The notes beneath the pieces were generated by a model. The model was not told where the DNA came from, did no database searches, and worked only from the letters and a program-made list of their open reading frames with translations. DNA of 64,000 nt. It comes from Salinivirgaceae bacterium (GTDB lineage Bacteria > Bacteroidota > Bacteroidia > Bacteroidales > SZUA-534). Position 1 is the first letter of the stretch. Every line of letters starts with the position of its first letter. Location of the stretch: assembly GCA_017557785.1 (NCBI GenBank), contig JAFYYA010000115.1, positions 1 through 64,000 of the forward strand, given 5' to 3'. A program made the translations under genes and the position numbers. Shown here one piece after another: positions 1 to 8,057 of this stretch.

Positions 1-762
1 GATGTTGCCGAAGTTGCCGCTCGGCACGGTCATAACCACGTCTTTCCAACGCTCTTGCGGAATCTGCGACAGCGCGTATGCGTAGTAAACGCTTTGCGGC
101 AGGAACCGTGCAAGGTTGATTGAGTTGGCCGATGTCAGTATTCGCTTCTCGTTCAACTCTTTATCCATAAAGCACTCTTTCACCATTCGCTGGCAGTCGT
201 CGAACACGCCGCTAACCTCGTAGGCAGTAACGTTCTGTCCCAAAGTGGTGAACTGCAACTCTTGCAGACGGCTCACCAATCCCGACGGATAGAGCACGTG
301 CACTTTCACACCTTTCACGCCCAAAAAGCCATTGGCAACGGCGCTGCCCGTATCACCCGAAGTGGCAACAAGTACATTGATATCGCCTTGATTGCTTGCA
401 AAATACGACATTACGCGAGCCAAAAAGCGTGCGCCCACGTCTTTGAACGCCAACGTTGGTCCGTGGAACAGTTCAGCAGTGCTGATTTGGTCAGTTATCT
501 TGACCACCGGCACTGGGAAGTTGAACGCGTCGTTGACCATTTTGCGGAACGTATCTTCCGGAATATCGGGGCAGAAGTAAGGCTTGAGCATTTCAAAGCC
601 AATCTCGCCCATTGTTTTGCCCGGAATATTGTCCCAAAACGATTTTGGAAGAGTTGGGATAGTTTCCGGCATATAAAGACCTTTGTCGGAAGCAAGTCCC
701 TTCAAAACGGCCGTTTTTAAATCAGCCGTGTTGCTTTTATTATTTGTACTATAAAATATCAT
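1..762 (-). CDS. thrC: Threonine synthase, C-terminal part missing at window edge
   Basis: Threonine synthase converts O-phospho-L-homoserine to threonine with pyridoxal phosphate (PLP), the last step of threonine synthesis in the cytoplasm. I translated it from the ATG whose complement lies at 760-762; 254 codons are present and the frame is open to base 1, so roughly the last 40% of the usual length of about 430 residues lies outside the window. Visible hallmarks are the PLP-lysine motif HGPTLAFKD (Lys near residue 107), the phosphate-binding TSGDTGSA motif (about 134-141) and a PSGNFGNI motif at the cut. It starts 75 bases after the thrA stop on the same strand, so it is probably co-transcribed with thrA and shares its leader control. 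The family assignment is secure. Confidence 0.95.
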   Translation of the reverse strand, partial: MIFYSTNNKSNTADLKTAVLKGLASDKGLYMPETIPTLPKSFWDNIPGKTMGEIGFEMLKPYFCPDIPEDTFRKMVNDAFNFPVPVVKITDQISTAELFHGPTLAFKDVGARFLARVMSYFASNQGDINVLVATSGDTGSAVANGFLGVKGVKVHVLYPSGLVSRLQELQFTTLGQNVTAYEVSGVFDDCQRMVKECFMDKELNEKRILTSANSINLARFLPQSVYYAYALSQIPQERWKDVVMTVPSGNFGNI

Positions 763-837
763 TGACTATCAATTATTAAAGTCTGTGTTATCAGTGTCGT
801 CAGTGCGAATTTTAAACTCTTACCATTTACCATTAAA

Positions 838-3282
838 TCACATATTTGCAAGCCTCATCATATCCGCAAACACGCCCGAAGCCGTAACGCCCGGACCGGC
901 GCCTGCGCCCTTGATGACGAGTGGCTGGTCGTGGTAGCGGCGGGTGTAGAGCAAGATGATGTTGTCCATTCCGTCAAGGTTGTAAGCCGGGTGGCTTGCG
1001 TCGACGCTTTGCAGACCTGTCACAGCCTTGCCGTTGTCAAACTCAGCCACATAGCGCAGTTTCTTGCCAGCAGCGGCCGATTCGGCGCGGATGGCTTCAA
1101 TCTTCGCGTCGTTACGCTTCAGGTTGGCCAGAAGTTCGTCGAAGTTCTTGGCTTTCAATTCGTTTTCAGGAATGATGTCATTCTTCAGCACGTCGTCAAG
1201 TTCGAGCATATTTCCGCCCACGCGCGCCAGAATCAGAATCTTGCGGCGAACGTCGAGACCGCTCAAATCAATGGCGGGGTCGGGTTCGGTCAGGCCCTTC
1301 TCACGCGCCTGAACCACGGCCTGCGAGAACGGCACGTCGCTGCTGATGGTGTTGAAAATGTAGTTCAGACTGCCCGAAAGCACGGCCTGAATCTTGATGA
1401 TTTTATCACCCGAAGCCACAAGGTCCTCGATGGTCTTCAGCACGGGCAAACCCGCTGCCACGTTGGTCTCGTGCAGGAATTTCACGCCGTAGGCCTTCAC
1501 TTCCTTCTTGAAATTCAGATAAGTCTCAAGCGGCGACGACGCCATAATCTTGTTCGACGCCACAATCGGGATGCTCAGTTGCGCCACGCGGCTGTACATT
1601 TTCGGCAGTTCGTGCGACGCCGTGTTGTCGATGAAGATGCTGTTGCGCAGGTTCAGCGTTTTGATGTTCTCGATGAACGCAGGCAGATTGGCCGCTTCGT
1701 CGGCGTTGGCCAGAAGGTCGCGCCAGTTCGTCAGGTCGATGCCTTTGCGATTGAAAATCATTCGTTTAGAGTTCGAAATTCCCACCACGCGGATGTCGAT
1801 TCCGTACTCATTTTTCAAGAAATCGGTTTGGTCGCGCAGTTGGTCGAGCATAGTGCCGCCCACCGTGCCCACGCCCACCATAAACAGGTGCACGCGTTTG
1901 TATTTCGACAGGAAGAAGCCGTCGTGCAGTGCGTTCAGCGCCTTCGCCACCTCTTTTTCCTTGATAACAATCGATATGTTGCGCTCGGTTGCGCCTTGCG
2001 CGATGGCTCTGATGTTGATGCCGTTCTCGCCCAGCAGGCGGAAAGCCTTGCCAGCGATGCCCACCTGCTCGCGCATTTTGTCGCCCACCACGGCAATGAT
2101 TGCTAGGCCGTCTTCCGACTCGATGGTGTGCACAATCTTGCGCTCAATCTCAATCGAGAATTCCTCGTTGAGTCGGCTGCAGGCCGCTTCGGCGTCGGTT
2201 GTGTAGATGCCGATGCAGATGGTGTGCTCGCTCGACGACTGCGTGATGAACAGCACGTTCACATTCGCGGCGCAGAGAGCCTTGAACGCCCGCATAGCCA
2301 CGCCAGGCACCCCAATCATTCCGCTGCCCGACACGGTTACAAGCGATATGTTGCCGATTGACGAGAAGCCCTTAACCGTGGCGTCGCCGTGGTTCGGGTG
2401 CTCGGTGATGAGCGTGCCCTCGTCGTCAGGCGCGTATGAATTTTTTATGCCGATAGGGATTTTCTTCTCAAGCGCGGGCTGAATGGTCGGCGGATAGATG
2501 ACCTTCGCACCAAAGTACGAAAGTTCCATTGCCTCTTCATAACTCATTGATTTGATTGGATATGCGGCCGAAACAATGTTTGGTGCGGCAGTCAGCATAC
2601 CGCTCACGTCGGTCCAGATGTCGATGAGCGACGCGTCGAGATAGTTGCCCAGCAGAGCGGCCGTGTAGTCCGAACCGCCGCGGCCCAGAGTCGAAGCCTC
2701 GCTGTCGTGAGTGCTCGAAATGAAGCCAGGCACAACGGCGATTCCCTTGAAGTTTTTGAATTCGTTGCGCGTTTTCTGTTCCGACAGGGCGTGGTCCACA
2801 TTGCCTTGCAGATAGTTGCTGTCGGTAATGATAATGTTGCGCGCGTCGACGAGTATGTTCTTCAGTCCCAAATTGTTAAGCGACGCGCTGATGAGTGTCG
2901 ACGACATTCTCTCGCCCATAGAGAGCAATTTGGCGCGGGTGCGGTCCGAACATTCGTCCAAAAATTTGATGCTTTGGCAAATCTTGTTGGCTTCTGCGCA
3001 GCGGTCCTTGATGAATTCAGTCATTGCGGTCTTTTGGTCGTCGGCCACCAACTCGTTGATTATCTCAATGTGGCGGCGGCGAATCTCGTCGATGAACTCG
3101 GTGTATTGTTCCGAGCCTTCGAGCGCGGCTTTTGCGCTGTTTTCCAGCAGGTTGGTAACGCCCTGCAAAGCCGACACCACAACCACCAAATCCTGTTTAC
3201 CATATCGGCCCACTATTTTGGCCAGTTGTTCAATGCGTTCGGCATTGGCAACCGATGAGCCGCCAAATTTTAATATCTGCAT
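838..3282 (-). CDS. thrA: Bifunctional aspartokinase / homoserine dehydrogenase
   Basis: The 814-residue protein fuses the first and third enzymes of the threonine branch. The N-terminal aspartokinase starts with the kinase signature KFGGSSV (residues 5-11) and is followed by tandem ACT-type regulatory segments (about 310-455), the expected site of feedback binding. The homoserine dehydrogenase begins near residue 463 with the nucleotide-binding loop VGVGTVGG and runs to the end. Length matches the ThrA/MetL family. Activity should be cytoplasmic, yielding homoserine from aspartate semialdehyde. Upstream lies a Thr/Ile-rich leader peptide (3340-3459), so transcription or translation is likely tuned by charged tRNA-Thr/Ile. 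Downstream is thrC with no homoserine kinase gene between them. Confidence 0.96.
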   Translation of the reverse strand: MQILKFGGSSVANAERIEQLAKIVGRYGKQDLVVVVSALQGVTNLLENSAKAALEGSEQYTEFIDEIRRRHIEIINELVADDQKTAMTEFIKDRCAEANKICQSIKFLDECSDRTRAKLLSMGERMSSTLISASLNNLGLKNILVDARNIIITDSNYLQGNVDHALSEQKTRNEFKNFKGIAVVPGFISSTHDSEASTLGRGGSDYTAALLGNYLDASLIDIWTDVSGMLTAAPNIVSAAYPIKSMSYEEAMELSYFGAKVIYPPTIQPALEKKIPIGIKNSYAPDDEGTLITEHPNHGDATVKGFSSIGNISLVTVSGSGMIGVPGVAMRAFKALCAANVNVLFITQSSSEHTICIGIYTTDAEAACSRLNEEFSIEIERKIVHTIESEDGLAIIAVVGDKMREQVGIAGKAFRLLGENGINIRAIAQGATERNISIVIKEKEVAKALNALHDGFFLSKYKRVHLFMVGVGTVGGTMLDQLRDQTDFLKNEYGIDIRVVGISNSKRMIFNRKGIDLTNWRDLLANADEAANLPAFIENIKTLNLRNSIFIDNTASHELPKMYSRVAQLSIPIVASNKIMASSPLETYLNFKKEVKAYGVKFLHETNVAAGLPVLKTIEDLVASGDKIIKIQAVLSGSLNYIFNTISSDVPFSQAVVQAREKGLTEPDPAIDLSGLDVRRKILILARVGGNMLELDDVLKNDIIPENELKAKNFDELLANLKRNDAKIEAIRAESAAAGKKLRYVAEFDNGKAVTGLQSVDASHPAYNLDGMDNIILLYTRRYHDQPLVIKGAGAGPGVTASGVFADMMRLANM

Positions 3283-3331
3283 AATAAATTGATTTTTAAT
3301 AGATTAGTAAAATACTTGTAAAATTGCTGAA

Positions 3332-3379
3332 ACCACATATCACATTCGACCCCCGCAAGGGGTAGTGGTTGTGGTCGAA
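3332..3379 (-). promoter_or_regulatory. Mutually exclusive hairpins over the Thr codons (candidate attenuator)
   Basis: In the minus-strand RNA three pairings compete: ACCCC with GGGGU (3359-3363 with 3349-3353), UUCGACC with GGUCGAA (3373-3379 with 3345-3351) and ACCACA with UGUGGU (3370-3375 with 3332-3337). Their 5' arms overlap the five Thr codons, so a ribosome stalled there would change which one forms. No U-tract follows, so a classical intrinsic terminator is not visible; the switch could act on thrA translation or with Rho. Pairings are seen directly; function is inferred. Confidence 0.5.
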
Positions 3380-3459
3380 GGAATGTAGGCGATTGTGCAC
3401 CGCGTTGATGGCGCGCCCGTAGTGGAAATCCCTCTGTTTATGTTGTTTAGTACAAGCAT
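3340..3459 (-). CDS. Thr/Ile-rich leader peptide of the thr operon
   Basis: A 39-codon ORF (ATG complement at 3457-3459, TGA at 3340-3342) lies 57 bases upstream of thrA on the same strand. It encodes 9 Thr and 4 Ile, including five Thr codons in a row (3361-3375) inside PSTTTTTPCGG. It is preceded by a purine-rich leader and by a perfect -7 promoter element (3484-3491) that would put the transcript start about 18 bases before the ATG. This composition is what Thr/Ile attenuator leaders look like in the enterobacterial thr operon (established), although the peptide sequence here is different. That it acts as a sensing leader is inference from composition, position and the overlapping RNA structures. 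It is too short for most gene callers. Confidence 0.75.
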   Translation of the reverse strand: MLVLNNINRGISTTGAPSTRCTIAYIPSTTTTTPCGGRM

Positions 3460-3483
3460 TTATTCTCTCTTTTTTGAGTAGCG

Positions 3484-3491
3484 CAAAAGTA
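3484..3491 (-). promoter_or_regulatory. -7 promoter element of the thr operon
   Basis: On the minus strand this reads TACTTTTG, a perfect match to the Bacteroidota -7 consensus TAnnTTTG. No good -33 TTTG is seen at the right distance. Its position about 25 bases upstream of the leader-peptide ATG supports the leader as the first ORF of the transcript. Confidence 0.5.
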
Positions 3492-3638
3492 GAAAATTGT
3501 TGGAAAAATGAAACATTGTTGACTGCTATATTTTTAGATGGCTCAATTGCCAATTTTGATGTTAGTGAAATTCGACAAAAAACACTTATTATATTATTCG
3601 AAAAATAATTATCGAAAAACGATAAAATTTTTCTGTTT

Positions 3639-3671
3639 TTTGTTGCGAATATCAAAATTTAATTATTTTTG
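3639..3671 (+). promoter_or_regulatory. Promoter of the DUF2975/HTH operon
   Basis: TTTG at 3639-3642 is followed after 21 bases by TATTTTTG at 3664-3671, a near-ideal Bacteroidota promoter. It makes the possible TTG start at 3669 untenable and favours the ATG at 3714. Confidence 0.65.
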
Positions 3672-3713
3672 CGCAGTAATTATTTATCGTTTAACAATAA
3701 AAAACTTACTACT

Positions 3714-4412
3714 ATGAACAAAAAACTTAAAATCTACAGTGGGCTGTTTTTGGCCACATTACTCGTATTAATTGTAACGAATGTTTTTCACTTCAACAAG
3801 TCAATTACCACGTATTCATCTAACGATGAGAAACTAGAATTTGTGGACGATATTGCTGAATTCTCAACTTACGACACTCTTGTAACGGGCGAAGTCGTGG
3901 CAAAGTTCAACAAAACTTTCTCTATGGAAGTCTTTGTCAAACCCAAGAAGGGAACCAATGTACTTCGCTCTACTGCTGCAGACCAAATATACAAAGTGGA
4001 TATGCAAAAGGTAAAACTCGTAACTCCTGCTGACACAAACACATTTGGCAAATTTCCTTTTGTTTTTGGAATTATTTCTTCTGTGCTTGGTATGATTATA
4101 ACCATTTGGATACTCGTAATGGTATTCATACTTATCCACAGCATCCGTAAGGGTAATGTTTTCGTTGCACAAGTATCTAAATATCTCGAAATCACAGGCA
4201 TCCTTCTTTCGGTCAAGTATGTTTATAATTGGATTATTTCCTACATCATACAACATTATCTAATAAACCACGTCAGGATGGCGGGATACGATATTGTGTA
4301 CAAATACGAAAGCGCAAGCATATACATCATCATAGGACTTGCGCTGTTAATCATCTCGCAAATCATCCTTATGGGCAAAGACCTGAAAGAAGATGTTGAT
4401 TTAACCGTTTAA
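3714..4412 (+). CDS. DUF2975 family membrane protein, first paralogue
   Basis: This 232-residue protein starts at MNKKLKIYSGLF; an upstream TTG start was rejected because it lies in the promoter. Four hydrophobic segments are visible (about 7-25, 117-145, 163-185 and 205-223), with a polar loop of about 90 residues between the first two. The C-terminus GKDLKEDVDLTV fits the DUF2975 pattern, in which the last helix ends in an acidic motif followed by DLT. It is followed 18 bases later by a paralogue with the same ends and then by a small HTH gene, the gene pairing known from Bacillus yoaS/yozG. No biochemical function is established for DUF2975; a membrane partner controlling the adjacent regulator is a guess. 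Confidence 0.75.
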   Translation: MNKKLKIYSGLFLATLLVLIVTNVFHFNKSITTYSSNDEKLEFVDDIAEFSTYDTLVTGEVVAKFNKTFSMEVFVKPKKGTNVLRSTAADQIYKVDMQKVKLVTPADTNTFGKFPFVFGIISSVLGMIITIWILVMVFILIHSIRKGNVFVAQVSKYLEITGILLSVKYVYNWIISYIIQHYLINHVRMAGYDIVYKYESASIYIIIGLALLIISQIILMGKDLKEDVDLTV

Positions 4413-4430
4413 CTTATAAAACTTACTACT

Positions 4431-5186
4431 ATGAACAAAAAACTAAAATTCTATTCCGGATTGTTCCTGTTTTCAATCCTGTTTGTTGTTGGATTTGCAG
4501 TGTTCACACCCACAGACAAGCCACACTATTCACGCCTCTATATCCACGATAATGTCGATAGTATGCCGACTGTTGAGCGCGATGCCAACCCGTTGGTTAC
4601 AACTAAATCGGACACCACCTATCAAGTTGTTACCGATTCGTTGGGCGAAATTGACACAGTTGATGTATCGATAACCAGGAATTGGCGCCCTATGTGGTTC
4701 GACGTGAATCTGCGAAAACGTAGCCACACCAACTCACCGATTATTTACGCGACCAACTCAACAACTAGTGGTCTGATGTACATAGGAAAAGCGAGAATCC
4801 TATTTCGGACAACAAGAAATGTTTTTGTCAAAATGTCGGTTTTAACTATAGTAATTGCTATTGTTTACCTTGTCGGTTTGATATGGGTTATACGATTGAT
4901 TATAAGGGTGATTAGAAACATTCGCAAGGGGAATATATTTGTGTCGCAAATGACGGTTGACCTTGAGCGTTTGGGCATACTGATGACAATATTCTTTGTT
5001 ATCGGATTCATTGTGCAGATTGTCGTTTACTTTACGGCTTGCGGTATCCATTTTGAGGATTATCAGGTGGTTTTTGGTCCGATAAACAGACGCGCCTGGC
5101 TTATCGCAGGTACCGGCCTTATGCTTTTGTCGCAGATATTCAGTATGGGCAAAGATTTGAAAGAAGATGTTGATTTAACTGTTTAA
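4431..5186 (+). CDS. DUF2975 family membrane protein, second paralogue
   Basis: A 251-residue protein starting MNKKLKFYSGLF and ending MGKDLKEDVDLTV, nearly identical to its upstream neighbour at both ends but clearly diverged in the polar loop (about residues 30-130). It has the same plan of one N-terminal helix, an exported loop, then three helices (about 138-165, 183-205, 222-240). The bases just before both start codons are also almost the same (AAAACTTACTACTATGAAC in both), which indicates tandem gene duplication including the ribosome-binding region. The HTH gene begins 12 bases after its stop. The role is unknown. Confidence 0.75.
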   Translation: MNKKLKFYSGLFLFSILFVVGFAVFTPTDKPHYSRLYIHDNVDSMPTVERDANPLVTTKSDTTYQVVTDSLGEIDTVDVSITRNWRPMWFDVNLRKRSHTNSPIIYATNSTTSGLMYIGKARILFRTTRNVFVKMSVLTIVIAIVYLVGLIWVIRLIIRVIRNIRKGNIFVSQMTVDLERLGILMTIFFVIGFIVQIVVYFTACGIHFEDYQVVFGPINRRAWLIAGTGLMLLSQIFSMGKDLKEDVDLTV

Positions 5187-5198
5187 CTAGTTGATATT

Positions 5199-5417
5199 AT
5201 GAGTATAATAGTAAATCTGGATATAATGATGGCCAAGCGCAAAATATCATCGCAGGCGCTGGCGGAGCAGATAGGCATTACGCAGGCAAACCTGTCGCTG
5301 CTTAAGACTGGCAAGGTGCGGGCAGTCCGCTTCTCAACTCTCGATGCTATCTGCAAAGCCCTAGACTGTCAACCTGGGGACATTCTTGAGTTCAAGGACG
5401 ACGAACCAACTGAGTAA
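5199..5417 (+). CDS. Small Cro/CI-type HTH regulator (YozG-like)
   Basis: A 72-residue protein made almost entirely of one Cro/CI helix-turn-helix: MAKRKISSQALAEQIGIT, then a recognition helix TQANLSLLKTGKVRA, and an end DCQPGDILEFKDD, which is the usual closing motif of this small XRE subfamily. The start is the ATG 12 bases after the DUF2975 stop; an internal ATG at residue 10 is an alternative. It likely binds DNA and may regulate its own operon, as suggested by linkage to DUF2975 genes in many bacteria. A strong terminator follows 25 bases after the stop. Confidence 0.85.
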   Translation: MSIIVNLDIMMAKRKISSQALAEQIGITQANLSLLKTGKVRAVRFSTLDAICKALDCQPGDILEFKDDEPTE

Positions 5418-5442
5418 AAACACTACAAACAACTAACCATCG

Positions 5443-5477
5443 AAAAGCACGGAATCGTAAAACATTTCGTGCTTTTT
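5443..5477. terminator. Bidirectional intrinsic terminator between convergent genes
   Basis: AAAAGCACG (5443-5451) pairs with CGTGCTTTT (5468-5476) with A/T runs on both outer sides, so it can end both the HTH operon and the minus-strand clp operon. Confidence 0.8.
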
Positions 5478-5480
5478 GCT

Positions 5481-6071
5481 TTAGCCAACAACGACTAAAT
5501 CCATTGGAATATCAGTCACTTCTGTTGGTATCTGACTGAAAATCTGACAACTGTAGGCTGCGCCTATTTTGAATGCCTTTGAGTTTGCAAGCAGACGGTC
5601 GTAGAAGCCGCGGCCGCGTCCCATACGGTTGTTTTGCAAGTCGAAGGCCACGCCAGGAACAATTATCAGCCCGATTTGCGCTACATTGTCGAGTTGCCGC
5701 CCCGTTGGTTCCAGAATGCCGAACGCGCCCGCAGTCATTCGGTCAGTACCTTCGAATTGCTTGAAAATCAAATCGTCACCCACAACCACGGGCAGCCAGA
5801 GCCGTTTCCGATTGAACCACTTTTCAATAAAACGGTGAGTGTCAATCTCGTCGTCGAGCGACCAATAGACGGCAATATCGGTAGCGGCTTTAAATTGCTG
5901 AAGTTGTTCAATTTGCGCAAACACGCTATCGGCTTGCCGCTGCTTTTCGCCTTCAGTCAACAGTTTCTTCAACTGCCCCACCATTCGCCGCAGCGACGGT
6001 TTGTCCAAAATAGTAATCTGACCTTTCATTGCCTGTCGGTTTTGGTGGTGAATGTAGTAAATTTTCACCAT
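5481..6071 (-). CDS. 5-formyltetrahydrofolate cyclo-ligase
   Basis: A 196-residue cytoplasmic enzyme that uses ATP to convert 5-formyl-THF to 5,10-methenyl-THF, returning stored folate to one-carbon metabolism. The late signature GRGRGFYDRLL (about residues 152-162) and the preceding GLIIVPGVAFD are diagnostic. The translation could begin at the first Met (6071, 22 bases after pcm) or at Met15 (complement of 6027-6029), which gives a more typical family length. It is the last gene of the tig-clpP-clpX-pcm run and is followed by a bidirectional terminator. Confidence 0.9.
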   Translation of the reverse strand: MVKIYYIHHQNRQAMKGQITILDKPSLRRMVGQLKKLLTEGEKQRQADSVFAQIEQLQQFKAATDIAVYWSLDDEIDTHRFIEKWFNRKRLWLPVVVGDDLIFKQFEGTDRMTAGAFGILEPTGRQLDNVAQIGLIIVPGVAFDLQNNRMGRGRGFYDRLLANSKAFKIGAAYSCQIFSQIPTEVTDIPMDLVVVG

Positions 6072-6093
6072 CGGTCTTTTCAGATACGGTCTT

Positions 6094-6741
6094 TCACCCT
6101 CTATTCACCCCTTCAAGCATCGGCACAAACATACAGTCGCCGAAATCCTCTTTAGTGAAATCAGTTTCGCTGGTGCGGACAATACGGAACATCCGCTGGC
6201 TGGTATCGCCCACGGGCACAACCATCACGCCGCCAACCTTCAGTTGTGGCAACAGTTTTTCGGGTATCGACGGTGCGCCAGCCGTAACCAGAATCTTGTC
6301 GAACGGGCCGTAGGTGGGTTTGCCAAGGTAGCCGTCGCCGTAGAAGAATTGCGGATGGTAGCCCATAGGCGGCAACATCTGCTGAACTTTTTGGTACAGT
6401 TCGCGCTGACGCTCAATGGTATACACCTTCGCCCCCATTTCAAGCAGCACCGCCGTCTGATAACCCGACCCGGTGCCAATCTCAAGCACCTTATCGCCCT
6501 TTTTCAATGCAAGCAATTGGGTTTGGAAAGCAACTGTAAATGGCTGACTGATAGTTTGTCCGGCACCAATTGGGAAGGCCTTGTCGGCATAAGCGAAATC
6601 GATGAAAGCGCTGTCCATAAAGAAATGGCGCGGCACCTTGCCAATGGCGGCAAGCACGTTTTGGTCGGCAATGCCTTTTTTCGCCAGTTCGGCAACCAGT
6701 TGGCAGCGAAGCCCTTGCTCACGGTAACCGTCTGATTGCAT
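6094..6741 (-). CDS. pcm: Protein-L-isoaspartate O-methyltransferase
   Basis: This 215-residue SAM-dependent methyltransferase methylates isoaspartyl residues in damaged proteins so they can be restored to aspartate. The SAM-binding loop VLEIGTGSGYQTAVL (about 79-93) and the motif PFDKILVTAGAPSIP identify the family, and the length is typical. It starts only 2 bases after the clpX stop, so it is translationally coupled to clpX; linking repair with the ClpXP protease is a sensible grouping for protein quality control. Confidence 0.95.
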   Translation of the reverse strand: MQSDGYREQGLRCQLVAELAKKGIADQNVLAAIGKVPRHFFMDSAFIDFAYADKAFPIGAGQTISQPFTVAFQTQLLALKKGDKVLEIGTGSGYQTAVLLEMGAKVYTIERQRELYQKVQQMLPPMGYHPQFFYGDGYLGKPTYGPFDKILVTAGAPSIPEKLLPQLKVGGVMVVPVGDTSQRMFRIVRTSETDFTKEDFGDCMFVPMLEGVNRG

Positions 6742-6743
6742 AA

Positions 6744-7976
6744 CTATTGCAGTTGCAGTTTGTGCAGGTTGGCCTTGTCGAGTTTAGATTTGGCGTAGTC
6801 GAGCGTAACGGTGAACTCTTTCACCTTTTCCGACGGCATTTCAAACATTGCGTCGTTCATAATAATCTCGCAGATTGAACGCAGTCCGCGCGCGCCAAGT
6901 TTGAACTCAACTGCCTTATCCACAATGTATTCAAACGTCTCTTCGCTGAATGTCAGTTTGATGCCGTCAATCTCGAAGAGTTTCACATACTGCTTGATGA
7001 TGGCGTTTTTAGGTTCGGTCAGAATATTGCGTAAAGCAGTGCGGTCCAGTGGGTTAAGATGCGTGAGAACAGGCAGACGGCCGATAATTTCGGGAATCAG
7101 ACCGAAGGCCTTCAAATCCTGCGGCGCCACATATTGCATCATATTCTTGCGGTCGAGTTGGGCAGTACGGGCGCTGTTGCCGTAGCCAACAACCTGAGTG
7201 TTAAGGCGCTGCGCAATTTTTCGGTCGATACCGTCGAAGGCGCCACCGCAGATGAACAGAATGTTCTTTGTGTCGACCGGAATCATTTTCTGGTCGGGGT
7301 GCTTGCGGCCGCCCTGTGGCGGAACATTCACAATTGAGCCCTCGAGCAGTTTCAACAAGCCTTGCTGAACACCCTCGCCGCTCACATCGCGCGTTATCGA
7401 CGGGTTGTCGCCCTTGCGGGCAATCTTGTCAATCTCATCAATGAAGACAATTCCGCGTTCAGCCGCCTTCACATCGTAGTCGGCGGCTTGCAGCAGACGA
7501 GTCAGAATGCTCTCGATATCCTCGCCCACGTAGCCTGCTTCGGTCAGCACCGTGGCATCGACAATGGTAAACGGAACATTCAGCATTTTGGCAATGGTGC
7601 GGGCCAACAGAGTCTTGCCCGTTCCGGTTTCGCCAACCAAAATGATGTTCGATTTCTCAATCTCAACCTCGTCCTTTGTCTCGCCCTGCGCCAAACGTTT
7701 GTAGTGGTTGTAAACAGCCACCGAAAGGTACTTTTTCGCATCGTCCTGACCAATCACATACTGGTCCAGAAATTCCTTTATCTCTTTCGGTTTCAGCAGT
7801 TTAATATCATCCAAATCGAATTTCTGCTGATGCTGAATTTCGTCTTTGATAATCTCACTAGCCTGGCTCACGCACGATTCACAGATGAATCCGTTCAGTC
7901 CCGAAATCAGGATTGCCACCTCTTTGCGCGAGCGTCCGCAGAACGAGCAGCGGTCGATTGTTGTATTATTCTTCAA
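6744..7976 (-). CDS. clpX: ATP-dependent Clp protease ATP-binding subunit ClpX
   Basis: A 410-residue AAA+ unfoldase. The N-terminal zinc-binding domain has CSFC and CESC pairs (residues 10-35). The AAA+ core shows Walker A GETGTGKT (115-122), the GYVG pore loop (148-151), Walker B IVFIDEID (176-183), the RKH loop (224-226) and the sensor region around IIGRLP. The ClpP-docking IGF loop position carries VGY (about 263-265) instead of IGF. It delivers substrates to ClpP, whose gene lies upstream; a hairpin with a T-tract between the two genes suggests separate adjustment of ClpX levels. Confidence 0.97.
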   Translation of the reverse strand: MKNNTTIDRCSFCGRSRKEVAILISGLNGFICESCVSQASEIIKDEIQHQQKFDLDDIKLLKPKEIKEFLDQYVIGQDDAKKYLSVAVYNHYKRLAQGETKDEVEIEKSNIILVGETGTGKTLLARTIAKMLNVPFTIVDATVLTEAGYVGEDIESILTRLLQAADYDVKAAERGIVFIDEIDKIARKGDNPSITRDVSGEGVQQGLLKLLEGSIVNVPPQGGRKHPDQKMIPVDTKNILFICGGAFDGIDRKIAQRLNTQVVGYGNSARTAQLDRKNMMQYVAPQDLKAFGLIPEIIGRLPVLTHLNPLDRTALRNILTEPKNAIIKQYVKLFEIDGIKLTFSEETFEYIVDKAVEFKLGARGLRSICEIIMNDAMFEMPSEKVKEFTVTLDYAKSKLDKANLHKLQLQ

Positions 7977-8003
7977 TGTATTGAGTGTTAACGTTTAAAA
8001 AAC

Positions 8004-8037
8004 GAAATAGATTCTCGGCTGGCCGAAAATCTATTTC
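8004..8037 (-). terminator. Hairpin with T-tract between clpP and clpX
   Basis: GAAATAGATT (8004-8013) pairs with AATCTATTTC (8028-8037), with an inner GGCC/GGCT stem. On the minus strand it is followed by TTTTTT. It would partly terminate the tig-clpP transcript before clpX. Confidence 0.7.
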
Positions 8038-8057
8038 AATATGTTCATCGGTTCCGC

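Noticed and set aside
931-2106. 391-residue open frame on the plus strand opposite thrA
   Set aside because: It is fully antisense to a well-conserved enzyme, has His/Val/Gln-rich composition typical of a reversed coding frame, and resembles no family.
2707-3258. 183-residue open frame opposite the aspartokinase domain
   Set aside because: Antisense shadow of thrA.
3296-3655. 119-residue open frame on the minus strand before thrA
   Set aside because: It runs through the promoter element at 3484-3491 and overlaps the leader peptide in another frame; no domain or signal. The 39-codon leader explains the region better.
3669-3713. N-terminal extension of the first DUF2975 protein from a TTG
   Set aside because: The TTG lies within the -7 promoter element, and its paralogue starts at the equivalent MNKKLK position.
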